From the NCBI GenBank assembly GCA_023387245.1, contig JAEWIH010000021.1, positions 1 to 5,595 of the forward strand: a stretch of DNA of 5,595 nucleotides, given 5' to 3'. Origin of the DNA: Bacillota bacterium. GTDB taxonomy: Bacteria; Bacillota_I; Bacilli_A; Erysipelotrichales; Erysipelotrichaceae. The notes below the pieces were generated by a model. That model was not told the origin of the DNA and did not search any database. It worked only from the letters and a program-made list of their open reading frames with translations. The translations under genes were made by a program, and so were the position numbers. Each line of letters starts with the position of its first letter. The first letter of the stretch is position 1. Shown piece after piece: positions 1 through 5,595 of the stretch.

Positions 1-422
1 ATTCCTAATAATGTTGTTCGATATTGCCGACTATTTCCTGCTAATTTAATATATTCAAAACAAAATGCTTTCCATTCATCAATTAATAAATCGTCTTGAT
101 CAAAATCTAAAATACCTAATAATTTTAAGTAAGAAATAATTTCTCTTTGTAATCTATTTCTATTAAAAAAGTTAATAGTTGTTTTGCTAGTGGCTTTTAA
201 CATACTAACCGCATAAAAGAAATTATCTTTAATCATCCCTTTAGTATTATATCTTAATTTATATATTTCTAATCGTCTTAAATCTTGACTAGAATTTGGA
301 TTATTTTCTAATATAGCATTTAAACAAGCTAATTTAATTTCTTTATTGGGAATAGCATAATATTGACTAGGCCAATCTTTTAAATAGTCTTCAACATTTA
401 GGCGATTTTTTTTAAATATCAT
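1..422 (-). CDS. Partial DUF6553-like protein, N-terminal 140 codons
   Basis: Reading leftwards from an ATG at 422-420 gives 140 codons with no stop before the window edge, so the 3' end is missing. The protein starts MIFKKNRLNVEDYLKDW and is soluble and mostly helical. It has no signal peptide and no membrane segment. The pattern of an acidic N-terminal helix, a central LRRLEIYKLRY segment, and a later LIDEWKAFCFEYIKLAGNSR segment resembles the DUF6553 family of Bacillota, whose function is unknown to me; this is from memory of the family, not a search. The start overlaps the stop of the upstream gene as ATGA, which implies translational coupling. The nearest Shine-Dalgarno-like AGGAG (440-436) is 13 bases away, longer than ideal. 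A run of eight A residues on the coding strand follows the start codon almost at once. Reading frame confidence is high; family assignment is tentative. Confidence 0.75.
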   Translation of the reverse strand, partial: MIFKKNRLNVEDYLKDWPSQYYAIPNKEIKLACLNAILENNPNSSQDLRRLEIYKLRYNTKGMIKDNFFYAVSMLKATSKTTINFFNRNRLQREIISYLKLLGILDFDQDDLLIDEWKAFCFEYIKLAGNSRQYRTTLLG

Positions 423-1177
423 TTAATAATTACTACTCCTGTTCCTGATTTAATAGTTAAAAAGTTATGTCCTTGCCCTTTTTTCCAATTATTAATAACT
501 TTTTGATCTTTAAATATAATTTTATTATTGCTAGTTATATCCAAACTATAATTAGCAATATCATCTTCTAATTTAATAACAATGGAACCAGTATTACTAC
601 TAATACTAGATATTCCATTTAATTCACCAACATATTTTAAAGAGCCAGTATCTAATTTTATGTCAGTATTATTTAAAATAGTATTTTTAATATTTAAATC
701 TGCACCATTTCCTTGTATTTGAGTAGTATTAATAATCTCAACATTTTCTAAAACTGAAGTATGATTGTTTAGTTCTAAAACTAAGTTATTAATATTAATA
801 TCTAATAGTTTTACTACTCCCCTACTTTTAATATGTAAAATATCTAAACTTTTTTTCTCAACTAGATTAATAATTAATAGCCTTGTTGATTCAAATTCAC
901 GATCATTTTTTAATACTATTTCATAAAGATTTTGTTTAATTTCTAAATCAAAATTATGATCAATTTTAAATTCAGATCCTTTTTTAATAATGATATCAAT
1001 GTTATTAAAGTCAATATATAACTTTTTAACATCTTATTGCATATTTTGTTGCTGATTATCGTCACTTGGATTAATAATTTCAAATTCTACATGACTAGTC
1101 TTAGTACTACTAACATAAATATTATATGCAAGTAAACAAATAATTATCAAAAGTATAATTCTTAGTAATGTTTTCAT
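419..1177 (-). pseudogene. DUF4097-like membrane-anchored beta-repeat protein, interrupted by in-frame TAA
   Basis: The frame runs from an ATG at 1177-1175 to a TGA at 421-419 (253 codons) but contains a TAA at 1036-1034, codon 48. Residues 1-47 begin MKTLLRIILLIIICLLAYN, a single N-terminal membrane anchor or signal anchor, followed by a polar linker. After the stop the same frame stays open for 204 codons. It shows alternating hydrophobic and polar beta-strand repeats, with the G-S/N-I-x-I pattern of the DUF4097 (putative adhesin) family, ending GTGVVIIK. There is no in-frame ATG, GTG or TTG near the beginning of the downstream part, so reinitiation in frame is unlikely. The start overlaps the LiaF-like gene's stop as TAATG, and the end overlaps the next gene as ATGA. 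Proteins of this type often sit beside LiaF-like or PspC-like envelope genes. A recent C-to-T change of a Gln codon (CAA to TAA, following Gln-Asn-Met-Gln) would explain it; a base-call error is the alternative. Confidence 0.8.
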
Positions 1178-1869
1178 TATAATAGAATAATACTCCCAAA
1201 TGCACAATCACCATTAATATATAGCGAATGTTCATAATTATTAATTTCAACATTTTGAGATCTTTTATCTTTTATACGTCCAAAAACTATATCTGGTTCA
1301 ATAACAATATTTACATTTTTTGGAAGTCTAATAGTTAATGATGCAAATACTACATTACAATCTAAAACAACATCTTGATTAATAAGCGCATTTTCTAGAT
1401 CAATATTAATATTTCCAAATACGACATCAAAATCAGCACCATGAAATTCATTATTACTAAAATCTACTTCTCTGCTTGAAAATACCGTAGTATATTTTGA
1501 ATCACTGTTGATATATTTTTTATTATTAATTTTGAGATTTATAATTTTTTTTTTAGATTTAGCTGGCCAAATAATTGAAATTCCGACAATTAATAAAATA
1601 GCTGGTAATACTAATTTACCTAAAATTTTTGAATCAATTATTTCTTGATAACCAATAAATAAAGCTAAACCTACTAAAAAACCAATAATATAATCTCTTT
1701 TTCTATGATCTGTCAAAATACCTATAAAGCAAGGAATCATAATAAAAAATGTCCACCAACCTTTAAAAAATATATTAAAATGCCAAATTTCAAAAGCATC
1801 TAATGTTAATAAAGCGGCTAATATAATAAAAACTAATCCCCATAAAACCTTTTTTATTTGATCATTCAT
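1177..1869 (-). CDS. LiaF-like membrane protein (cell wall-active antibiotics response family)
   Basis: The 230-residue protein has four predicted membrane helices (about residues 7-24, 38-52, 60-76 and 86-102), a basic stop-transfer segment (AKSKKK, 103-108) and a soluble C-terminal beta-rich domain (about 125-230). The C-terminal domain carries the recurring V-F-G/A-x-hydrophobic motif of LiaF-like proteins: DVVFGNINIDL, NVVFASLTIRLP, DIVFGRI and CAFGSIIL. In Bacilli LiaF inhibits the LiaRS two-component system, which senses envelope stress. No histidine kinase or response regulator is visible here, so that role is only inferred. The ATG start is supported by a strong AAAGGAGG (1885-1878) eight bases upstream. 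An extended -10 promoter lies directly in front, so the gene may be transcribed separately from the operon. A run of ten A residues on the coding strand (1554-1545) sits at the join between membrane and soluble parts. The stop overlaps the next start as TAATG. Confidence 0.85.
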   Translation of the reverse strand: MNDQIKKVLWGLVFIILAALLTLDAFEIWHFNIFFKGWWTFFIMIPCFIGILTDHRKRDYIIGFLVGLALFIGYQEIIDSKILGKLVLPAILLIVGISIIWPAKSKKKIINLKINNKKYINSDSKYTTVFSSREVDFSNNEFHGADFDVVFGNINIDLENALINQDVVLDCNVVFASLTIRLPKNVNIVIEPDIVFGRIKDKRSQNVEINNYEHSLYINGDCAFGSIILL

Positions 1870-1893
1870 AATTAAAACCTCCTTTATTTTTTT

Positions 1894-1902
1894 ATTATAG
1901 CA
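1894..1902 (-). promoter_or_regulatory. Extended -10 promoter for the LiaF-like gene
   Basis: The minus strand reads TGCTATAAT (1902-1894), a perfect TATAAT preceded by the TGn extended -10 element. No good -35 hexamer is seen at 16-18 bases, which is common when TGn is present. Expected transcription would start near 1887, a few bases before the AAAGGAGG of the LiaF-like gene, giving a short leader of about 18 bases. The site lies in the 36-base gap directly after the TAG stop of the CpeT-like gene. It would uncouple the last three genes from the MATE promoter. Confidence 0.6.
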
Positions 1903-1905
1903 TAA

Positions 1906-2487
1906 CTAATTAAGATTTTTATTGTCTAATATAATCCTTTTTCTTTTATAAATAATTGGAACATCATATCCAAACACTTTTTTACCATTAGCCAACATTA
2001 TTTCACTAACTTCTAGACTATCAATACTAAATTTTTCCCATAAAATAAATTGAACTGTTTCTGAAAATTGACTACTACTACCACCTATCCAACAACCATT
2101 TTGGTATGTATAAATAGCTGGGCTAAATTTAGCTGATTTTATTAATTCGTTATAATTTAAAAGTTTTATATTGTTATAGTTAAAACTATTGTTGTCATAT
2201 CCTTTTGGTATTTCATAAGAATTTAAAATCACTTGTTTATTTTCAACTGTAAATAAAAATAAATGTGGTAATGCTTTTGTTTGATTGTTAATAGTATAAT
2301 AGCTTTCTTCTAACATAAATATACCTTCAAATTCTACTGGTAAATTTATGATTTTATCATTTATTATAGTATTTTTATGTTTGGCAAAGGGAAACTTGTT
2401 ATTATTAACAAAAATTTGATCATATTGTTCTTGGTTATCAAAATCGCCTACTAATAAATCTATAAATTCTTTTAATATTGGTTCCAT
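1906..2487 (-). CDS. CpcT/CpeT-like protein (putative)
   Basis: This 193-residue soluble protein has no signal peptide or membrane helix. By eye it follows the layout of the CpcT/CpeT family (PF06206). An N-terminal helix leads into LLVGDFDNQEQ (11-21), close to the family's G-x-F-x-N-x-x-Q signature. Then come EGIFMLEESYY (54-64, the family's EQA-type strand), a beta stretch LPHLFLFTVENKQVILNSYEIP (73-94), a GCW (131-133) at the usual Gly-Cys position, and a C-terminal NGKKVFGYDVPIIYKRK (167-183) like the family's G-x-x-V-W-G end. In cyanobacteria these proteins attach bilins to phycobiliproteins; nothing here suggests photosynthesis, so the function is unknown and may be binding of some other small ligand. 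The start has AGGAG about eight bases upstream and lies 24 bases after the MATE stop, so co-transcription is likely. The gene ends with TAG. If the family guess is wrong, this is a hypothetical protein. Confidence 0.8.
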   Translation of the reverse strand: MEPILKEFIDLLVGDFDNQEQYDQIFVNNNKFPFAKHKNTIINDKIINLPVEFEGIFMLEESYYTINNQTKALPHLFLFTVENKQVILNSYEIPKGYDNNSFNYNNIKLLNYNELIKSAKFSPAIYTYQNGCWIGGSSSQFSETVQFILWEKFSIDSLEVSEIMLANGKKVFGYDVPIIYKRKRIILDNKNLN

Positions 2488-2488
2488 G

Positions 2489-2505
2489 TATATATCTCCT
2501 ATATA
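2489..2505 (-). repeat. AT-rich inverted repeat enclosing the ribosome binding site of the CpeT-like gene
   Basis: On the minus strand TATATA-GGAGA-TATATA forms a six-pair stem with the Shine-Dalgarno core in a five-base loop, just before the ATG at 2487. The stem is all A-T, so it would be weak. The repeat is seen directly; any regulatory effect is inference. Confidence 0.35.
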
Positions 2506-2511
2506 TTAAAC

Positions 2512-3825
2512 TTAATAGTTAATTGGAAATAGCTTATAACAAATTAATGCTACTACAATCGTGAATAATTCAGCTGCTGGCATAGCTAGCCAAAAACCTA
2601 CATTTCCTAGTAATTTAGGTAATACAATAACAAATATAATGACTAAAATTAAAGATCGTAAAATGGAAATTAATGCTGAAATAAAGCCATTGCCTAGGGC
2701 AGTAAAATAACTTGATAAAAAAACATTAAATCCAATAAACATAAATAACCAACAAAATATATTTAATGCTTGATTACTAATATTAAATACATTACCTAAA
2801 TTAACAAAAATACCAATTATATTTTGGCCTCCCAAAATAGATATTAATACTGTTGTAATAGAAGTAATTATGATTGTAATAAAACTATATTTTAAGATCA
2901 CTTTAATTTGTTTTATGTTTTTTGATCCATAACAATAACTAATCATTGGTGCAGTTGCTACGGCGATTCCCATAAAAAAAGAAATAAAGAAATAATAAAT
3001 ATTCATAATAATTGCCATCGCCGCAATACCATCATCACCATATAATTTATATACAATTAAATTAAAAATAAAAGTAACAATTCCTGTTGATAATTCAATT
3101 AACATTTCGCTACTACCATTTGTTATTGACTTAAGTAGGTTGAAATAGTCCCATTTAAATTTAATGAATTTCAAATGACTAAATTTTAAAAAATAAATTA
3201 AGCCTATTAATGTGCTAATTGTAATTGAAATGATAGTGCCTAATCCTACTCCTAATATTCCTAAATTATAATAAATAATAAAAAGATAGTTTAAACAAAT
3301 ATTTAAAATAAAGCCTGTGCCTGCCATAATTAAAGATATTTTAGGATTATTATCAGTTCTGGCTAAATATTCAAAATATAATTTAAATAACATGGGAATA
3401 ATACTAATAATAGTTATTTTTAAATATGATAATACATATGGCAATAATTGTTGACTACTACCTAATAATAGTGCTAACTTATCCAAATTAATAATGGCGA
3501 TTAATGTAAAAACAATTCCGATAATTAATAGAAAACAAACTGTTTGACTAAATATTTGATTAGCTTTGCGTTGATTATTTTGACCTAATAATTCACCAAT
3601 GATGGCACTACTACCTGTTGCTAGCATAACTGCAGTACCAAAAATTAAACATATTGCTGGAATAACAATATTAATGCTTGCTAGGGCATCAGAATTAACA
3701 TAGCGTGCAACAAAAAAACCATCAATTGCTGAATAGAAAGATAGTAAAATCATACTCATAATTGAAGGAATTATTTTATAAATAAACTTTAAATAATTAA
3801 TACTAATAATATTTCTAAATACCAA
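2512..3825 (-). CDS. MATE family multidrug efflux transporter (MepA-like)
   Basis: The 437-residue integral membrane protein has about twelve hydrophobic segments in two homologous halves (about 15-215 and 235-430), the usual size for MATE transporters. Typical sequences are IDGFFVARYVNSDALASIN (34-52), ATGSSAIIGELLGQNNQRKA (69-88), the cytosolic LARTDNNPKISL (154-165), and in the second half GIAVATAPMISYCYGSKN (286-303), the equivalent of the family's Gly-Ile...Pro-Ile-x-Ser-Tyr-x-Gly signature. Members export cationic drugs or metabolites across the cell membrane using a Na+ or H+ gradient; the substrate here cannot be told. The start codon is TTG, supported by an AAAGGAG six bases upstream; the next in-frame ATG would remove 22 residues of the first helix region. 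A -10 box lies about 32 bases upstream of the start. It is the first gene of the cluster, and the next gene starts 24 bases after its TAA stop. Confidence 0.93.
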   Translation of the reverse strand: MVFRNIISINYLKFIYKIIPSIMSMILLSFYSAIDGFFVARYVNSDALASINIVIPAICLIFGTAVMLATGSSAIIGELLGQNNQRKANQIFSQTVCFLLIIGIVFTLIAIINLDKLALLLGSSQQLLPYVLSYLKITIISIIPMLFKLYFEYLARTDNNPKISLIMAGTGFILNICLNYLFIIYYNLGILGVGLGTIISITISTLIGLIYFLKFSHLKFIKFKWDYFNLLKSITNGSSEMLIELSTGIVTFIFNLIVYKLYGDDGIAAMAIIMNIYYFFISFFMGIAVATAPMISYCYGSKNIKQIKVILKYSFITIIITSITTVLISILGGQNIIGIFVNLGNVFNISNQALNIFCWLFMFIGFNVFLSSYFTALGNGFISALISILRSLILVIIFVIVLPKLLGNVGFWLAMPAAELFTIVVALICYKLFPINY

Positions 3826-3831
3826 TTTATT

Positions 3832-3838
3832 CTCCTTT
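3832..3838 (-). promoter_or_regulatory. Ribosome binding site that fixes the TTG start of the MATE gene
   Basis: The minus strand has AAAGGAG (3838-3832) six bases before TTG (3825-3823). Spacing and strength are good. The resulting N-terminus places the first membrane helix at the normal distance for the family, so TTG is preferred over the later ATG. Confidence 0.75.
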
Positions 3839-3856
3839 CTAAATTACAGTACTAAT

Positions 3857-3862
3857 ATTATA
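3857..3862 (-). promoter_or_regulatory. Candidate -10 box for the MATE-led operon
   Basis: TATAAT lies at 3862-3857 on the minus strand, within TGGTATATAAT; the overlapping TATATA has a TGn extended -10 element. The -35 region (about 3885-3880) is only T-rich and is a poor match to TTGACA. The site falls between the terminator of the upstream gene and the MATE start, where a promoter is expected. It would give a leader of roughly 25 bases. Confidence 0.5.
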
Positions 3863-3892
3863 TACCATTTTGTGATTTTAAAAAATATTACG

Positions 3893-3904
3893 ATAGTTAA
3901 CTAT
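3893..3904. promoter_or_regulatory. 12-bp perfect palindrome upstream of the MATE promoter (candidate operator)
   Basis: ATAGTTAACTAT is its own reverse complement. It lies about 30 bases upstream of the candidate -10 box, at the upstream edge of the promoter region, and just beyond the terminator of the surface-protein gene. MATE genes are often controlled by MarR- or TetR-type regulators that bind short palindromes, but no regulator gene is in the window. In AT-rich DNA a chance palindrome is possible. Confidence 0.3.
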
Positions 3905-3910
3905 ATTTAT

Positions 3911-3936
3911 AAAAAAGAGAGGAGCCTAAACTCCTC
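3911..3936 (-). terminator. Rho-independent terminator of the surface-protein gene
   Basis: On the minus strand GAGGAG-TTTAGG-CTCCTC (3936-3919) forms a six-pair, G+C-rich stem with a six-base loop, followed after TC by TTTTTT (3916-3911). It lies about 40 bases after the TAG stop of the surface-protein gene, ending that unit before the MATE-led operon. On the plus strand the stem is not followed by a clean T run, so it probably works in one direction only. Confidence 0.85.
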
Positions 3937-3951
3937 ATTGTATTTTCTGTA

Positions 3952-3973
3952 TATCAATATAATCAAATTGATA
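3952..3973 (-). repeat. Short inverted repeat in the 3' untranslated region of the surface-protein gene
   Basis: TATCAAT (3952-3958) and ATTGATA (3967-3973) are exact inverted copies around an eight-base loop, between the TAG stop and the terminator. The stem is AT-rich and no T run follows, so it is not a terminator itself. It could be a weak RNA-stabilising hairpin or chance. Confidence 0.35.
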
Positions 3974-3977
3974 ATAA

Positions 3978-5552
3978 CTATTTATGACGTCTGTGTCTAG
4001 ATATTAGTAATCCTGCTAAAACTAGTGCAGATAATATTTCATAACCACTAGTTGCGATAACACCAGATTGTGGTAATTTGTTACCCTTATTAATATGTCC
4101 ATCAGTAATTGGTTTTTCTGGTTGGAATGGAGTTAGAGTTGGGGTAATTGGTGTATTAGGATTTGTTGTTTCTGGATTTGGTGGAGTAGGTTGTCCTGGA
4201 GGTACAGGATTCGGGTTTGGTGGAGTAGGCTGTACTGGGGCTACAGGATTTGGGCTTGGTGGAGTTGGTTGATTAGGATCAACAGGAGGTGTTGGTGGAA
4301 CAACAGGAGGTGTTGGCGGATCAACAGGATCAGGACGAGGATTGATTGGATCTGGGACTGGTGGAGTTGGTTTAGCAACAAAGCTCCATACCCCAATTAA
4401 ACGATTTTCTAAATCATATTCTGTTGTATAAGTTCCATCTTTACCAATTTCTTTTTCTTCAGTTTTCCAACCATCAAATGTATATGTACCTTCATCTGTT
4501 TCAACTTTTCCTAAGTCACTAAGTTGCACTGTAGTACCTTTTTTGGCATCTGGATCGTCATTTGGTTTTTTATCCATTACCAATTTTGGTAGTGTATCAG
4601 TTTCATTAGGTTTATCTACTCTAACAAAGGAATAAGTAATAGATGTTGGCAATTCTTTAAATACTATTTCCACTTCTCCCTGTATTTCAGTCATACTTTC
4701 TGTTGTTGCGGCAACGGAATCTAGCAGATTATTTGTTATTCTCATGTCATCAGCTAACATTCTATTAAACAAATTGTTAGCTGTTGCGACAACAATATCA
4801 TCTATCATTCCATCAGGGCCAACTTCAACCGGGGTATTTAACAAATAGGCTTTATCCTCTAAATTGTAATTATTAAACTTGTTTTCATCGAATTTAAACA
4901 CCGCATTTTCTGAAAGAGCATTCCCGATACGATCTTTGTAAGAAAATTTCCAATCACTAGTAGCAATAACCCTAATCTCACCTCGGGTTTTATGGGTAAT
5001 TTTAATATAAGTATCATGGTTATTTACTTGTGGAAAGTTGGAAATTCCAGGAATTTTACTTGTAAATTGTCCTTTTTCAAAACCGTTCCTAATGGCGTCT
5101 TCGTAATCTTGGGCATACGTAGTAGCATACTTCAAAGCTTTTTTTACTGCCTCACCTACAGTTGTACTCTCTTGTAAAAAGGAGTATGGTAAATGCATCT
5201 TGTATGCACCGCCAAAATTACGAGGGTTTATTATACCACGAATATATTGAGGGTCTAAAGGATTCTTCTTCTCTTCATTTAGCTCACTTGTGCTTTGTAA
5301 ATTGTATTTTGCTAAAAGCTCTGTGAAGCCGAAAAAAATGTTAACATCATCGTGTTTCTTCGAGAACTGATTTATTAACGACTTTTCTTGTCTCTTAGTT
5401 ACGTCCGAACTTTTAATCTCGCTCTTAAGTTTAAAGCCATAGCGTAATCTCGCACGTGGCGGATCTTGCGCCGCTTTAACCTGAGTCGTAGGTATTATTA
5501 TCGTTATAAACATTACCATCAAACAAAATAGTTTTAATATTTTTCTTTTCAT
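3978..5552 (-). CDS. Sortase-anchored surface protein with SHIRT-like domain and proline-rich stalk (LPQSG)
   Basis: The 524-residue secreted wall protein starts with a signal peptide (MKRKILKLF, hydrophobic core to about 20, likely cleavage after VKA at 27). Residues 28-300 form an N-terminal region I do not recognise; it is probably the functional or ligand-binding part. Residues about 304-395 look like a SHIRT domain, with ITYSFV, LPKLV, TYTFDGW and LIGVWSF in family order; such domains act as rigid spacers in Gram-positive adhesins. Residues 394-470 are a Pro/Thr/Asn-rich wall-spanning stalk with short repeats. The C-terminus has LPQSG (493-497), a hydrophobic helix and an RHRRHK tail, a complete sorting signal with Ser in place of the usual Thr. 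The mature protein has no cysteine. An AAGGTGAGG (5565-5557) supports the ATG start. The 5' half uses G+C-rich codons (TCG, CGC, GCG, CCG, AAG, GAG) rare in the neighbouring genes, suggesting transfer. A terminator follows, so it is probably monocistronic. Confidence 0.92.
   Translation of the reverse strand: MKRKILKLFCLMVMFITIIIPTTQVKAAQDPPRARLRYGFKLKSEIKSSDVTKRQEKSLINQFSKKHDDVNIFFGFTELLAKYNLQSTSELNEEKKNPLDPQYIRGIINPRNFGGAYKMHLPYSFLQESTTVGEAVKKALKYATTYAQDYEDAIRNGFEKGQFTSKIPGISNFPQVNNHDTYIKITHKTRGEIRVIATSDWKFSYKDRIGNALSENAVFKFDENKFNNYNLEDKAYLLNTPVEVGPDGMIDDIVVATANNLFNRMLADDMRITNNLLDSVAATTESMTEIQGEVEIVFKELPTSITYSFVRVDKPNETDTLPKLVMDKKPNDDPDAKKGTTVQLSDLGKVETDEGTYTFDGWKTEEKEIGKDGTYTTEYDLENRLIGVWSFVAKPTPPVPDPINPRPDPVDPPTPPVVPPTPPVDPNQPTPPSPNPVAPVQPTPPNPNPVPPGQPTPPNPETTNPNTPITPTLTPFQPEKPITDGHINKGNKLPQSGVIATSGYEILSALVLAGLLISRHRRHK
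4173..4271 (-). repeat. 39-nt tandem repeats in the proline-rich stalk
   Basis: Two full 39-base units (4271-4233 and 4232-4194) encode QPTPPSPNPVAPV and QPTPPNPNPVPPG. A third begins QPTPPNP (4193-4173) and then decays. The two full units match at about 32 of 39 bases by eye. Such units change copy number by slippage and set the stalk length. Confidence 0.8.
4278..4319 (-). repeat. 21-nt tandem repeat in the proline-rich stalk
   Basis: Two adjacent 21-base units (4319-4299 and 4298-4278) encode PPTPPVV and PPTPPVD and match at 19 of 21 bases. They lie immediately before the 39-base repeats and belong to the same wall-spanning stalk. Confidence 0.7.
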
Positions 5553-5595
5553 ATTGCCTCACCTTTTTGTATATTTAAATTATTAAATAATACAC

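Noticed and set aside
419..1033. Downstream part of the DUF4097-like frame as a separate gene
   Set aside because: There is no in-frame ATG, GTG or TTG after the TAA until near the 3' end, so an independent start is not supported.
419..1177. Alternative genetic code as the explanation for the in-frame TAA
   Set aside because: TAA ends the MATE and LiaF-like genes in this window, and TGA and TAG also serve as stops, so TAA is a normal stop here.
4173..4319. Tandem repeats considered as a CRISPR array
   Set aside because: The units are contiguous without spacers, in frame, and encode Pro-rich protein repeats.
4078..4400. Two overlapping plus-strand open frames rich in Gly or Trp and Arg
   Set aside because: They are the antisense of the Pro-rich stalk repeats, where low-complexity CCx codons leave the other strand open. 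They have no ribosome binding site and no sensible domain.
4992..5177. A 61-codon plus-strand open frame
   Set aside because: It lies wholly inside the surface-protein gene on the opposite strand, has no ribosome binding site, and shows no recognisable protein pattern.
5571..5595. Possible -10 box (TATTAT at 5592-5587) for the surface-protein gene
   Set aside because: The window ends too soon to see a -35 element, and the AT-rich stretch offers several equally poor matches. A promoter is expected here but cannot be placed.

Overview
The window is strongly AT-rich. It has Bacillota-style AGGAGG ribosome binding sites, a sortase-anchored surface protein and a LiaF-like envelope protein. Together these point to a low-GC Gram-positive bacterium (Bacillota; the sequence alone does not settle whether it is Lactobacillales, Erysipelotrichales or another order). 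All recognisable genes lie on the minus strand, so transcription runs from right to left. No RNA gene, insertion sequence or CRISPR array was seen.

Right part (5552 to 3978, minus): a 524-residue secreted surface protein. It has a signal peptide, an N-terminal region of about 270 residues that I do not recognise, a SHIRT-like domain, a proline-rich stalk with short tandem repeats, and an LPQSG sorting signal. A rho-independent terminator (3911-3936) closes this unit. The 5' half of the gene uses noticeably more G+C-rich codons than the rest of the window.

Left part (3825 to beyond position 1, minus): a tight gene cluster that looks like one operon. The order is a MATE-family efflux transporter (TTG start), a 193-residue protein resembling the CpcT/CpeT family, a four-helix LiaF-like membrane protein, a DUF4097-type beta-repeat protein interrupted by an in-frame TAA, and the first 140 codons of a DUF6553-like helical protein cut by the window edge. 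Spacings are 24 and 36 bp, then a TAATG overlap and an ATGA overlap. A promoter is likely upstream of the MATE gene, and a second, extended -10 promoter sits just before the LiaF-like gene.

Inference: the cluster reads as an envelope-related module, with a drug or metabolite exporter, a LiaF-like sensor-type membrane protein and a membrane-anchored beta-repeat protein. The two most notable points are the CpeT-like protein, from a family best known from phycobilisome biology, in an apparently non-photosynthetic host, and the nonsense codon that splits the DUF4097-like gene while both sides remain fully open.
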